Origin: Gnetum montanum
Taxonomy: Eukaryota; Streptophyta; Gnetopsida; Gnetales; Gnetaceae
DNA: 60,460 nt
Direction: 5' to 3'
NCBI GenBank assembly: GCA_015680685.1
Contig: MNCI01013746.1
Coordinates: forward strand, 427,746-488,205
The position numbers and the translations under genes are program-made. The notes below the pieces were generated by a model. The model had not been told where the DNA came from. It made no database searches and saw only the letters and a list, made by a program, of their open reading frames with translations. Positions 59,165 to 60,460 of this stretch are shown here, in pieces (position 1 is the first letter of the stretch; each line of letters begins with the position of its first letter).

Positions 59165-60460
59165 TGAAACACCGTGAAAATTGCGAGTCGGCCTCAGGCA
59201 AAGATTCGCAATTCAGGCAAGGGCGCATGTCAGAATTCCAGAAGGGAGAATAAGATAGAGCAACACCAAGAGACGCGTAGCATCAAGTCTTCGACTTCCT
59301 GCGCAGATTCCTAATCTTTCTATGTTTTTTTCTGTTTATGCTATATCACGCGACGTAGCGTAATGGTGCTTAGCGTAATTTTGCTTAAACATAGTCCGAC
59401 ATCAGAAGGATAGTTACTTCGACATAGGGANATAATTTTGCTTAAACATAGTCCGACATCAGAAGGATAGTTACTTCGACATAGGGAGAAGCTTGAGCAA
59501 CGTAATATGTGACTTCTCGTGTATTTTGCTAAGTCTTTTGTTCAAGGCTAGGGTTACGCACGGCAGCGTAATGAGCTCCAGAACAGTCATAGGCAAAGTC
59601 TAAGAAAGTGCGATTGCTCATCATACACTCATCACGCAACGTAGTGTATCACAGCGTATTGCGTCGCCAAGCTAAACATTATTTTACGCTTCATTACGTG
59701 CGGCTGTGTAAGCGAGCGTAAAATAGCTTGAATCCGTTGTTTCCCTGTTGTGTTACGCTTGTGCATGCAACGCAGTGTGAATGAGCGTAATTTAACCCAA
59801 AGACAGTTGAAACATGCTCGACGCGCACCTCTTCTTCACACGTGCAATACGCGAATGAGCGTATTGTGCGTAGTCATGAGGTTTGACGGAAAAATGGTCA
59901 AACCAATAGTACCCGAAACACTCGGGACACACGTCATCAAGGTTGCGCCTTTTCCACAGGGCGTTGCAGCCTATAAATACCCCATTTGACAAAGATACAA
60001 AGGTTGGCAAATCAAAGAAGCAAGGGCATTTTTCTGAGCACTGGAGCACTTATCACTTTTGAGTAGAGATATAGAGAGCAGCGCTTTGGCAATTGTTGAC
60101 AGCATCACCTTGCGGTAGAAACAGAGCATAGTTCGCTTTGAGCACCGGCGACAGGAGCAATCGTTCCGCTGGGGAAGACTCTATTGGTCAGAAACAGTTG
60201 ATCGGTAGACGTCAGAGCATGACCTTCCTTGCATCCCGGCTTTAGCCCACGAGGTAGATCGGACTTCTATTTGGACAGTTTTCTTGTTGTTTTGTGCTTG
60301 CTTCACATCCAGTAATCGGGGTCTCCCCAGAGTAACGAGATATACAAAATATACATTTTTCAAGTCAAAGCGTAGATCTTGAAACTACGTGTTTCTCTTA
60401 TGTCAACCTCCTCTTATCGTGTTTAACGTTATCATCGTTGCAATTCATCTACATCGTTTT
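59165..60460 (+). repeat. LTR of a second A-type element (A2), cut by window end
   Basis: It starts TGAAACACCGTG and aligns with LTR A (3014-4400) to the window end. TATA box lies at 59972-59979. U3 has ACGCT/AGCGT inverted repeats (59340-59870). A single N at 59431 is flanked by duplicated sequence. Nothing upstream resembles a polypurine tract, so it is a 5' LTR or a solo LTR inserted into element H. Confidence 0.8.
59844..59869 (+). promoter_or_regulatory. Stem-loop upstream of A2 TATA box
   Basis: Arms GCAATACGC and GCGTATTGTGC around GAATGA correspond to the perfect hairpin at 3619-3648 in LTR A. One base pair differs on both arms and pairing is kept. Confidence 0.65.

Overview
This window is nuclear DNA of a large-genome land plant. 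It holds one multi-exon gene with plant-type GT-AG introns, and nearly all the rest is layered LTR retrotransposons of the Ty3/gypsy class. A seed plant is certain enough. A gymnosperm would fit the density of old nested elements, but nothing here settles the order or family.

The only host gene I can support runs from 25560 to 29581 on the + strand. It has eight exons and encodes a 361-residue homologue of ZC3H15/DFRP1, the CCCH zinc-finger partner of DRG-type GTPases. It looks intact.

Left of the gene (1-25.4 kb) the order is as follows. (A) The 3' half of a Tat-like element: RNase H end, integrase, minisatellite, polypurine tract and 3' LTR. Next come a stray LTR tail and (D) a decayed minus-strand gag with its primer-binding site and LTR. 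Then (C) an LTR split by (B), a complete 7.1 kb element. Last is (E), a complete 7.3 kb minus-strand relative of B with a perfect GATAG target-site duplication. B, D and E are one lineage. Their LTRs run TGATG...CATCA, their primer-binding site fits tRNA-Asp, and B and E code only for Gag plus an aspartic protease. They have no reverse transcriptase, RNase H or integrase, so they look like parasites of an autonomous partner.

Right of the gene lie a tRNA-related SINE candidate and (G), a 16.6 kb minus-strand Tat-like element (32416-49008). G has two LTRs, gag-protease, RNase H-integrase and a 3' minisatellite. Where its reverse transcriptase should be, it carries a degenerate gene on the opposite strand with splice-like introns. 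Beyond G are AT-rich DNA, a MITE candidate, (C2) a C-type 5' LTR, (F) a Tat-like 5' LTR and gag start, (H) a B/E-type LTR inside F, and (A2) an A-type LTR inside H that runs off the window.

The most interesting pattern is in the LTR promoters. In A, F and G the U3 region upstream of the TATA box holds a series of short inverted repeats built on ACGCT...AGCGT. In the B/E/H families the same place holds a cluster of GCGATATCGC palindromes. No CRISPR array, rRNA gene or functional tRNA gene was found. The N positions are flanked by repeated sequence and look like assembly joins.
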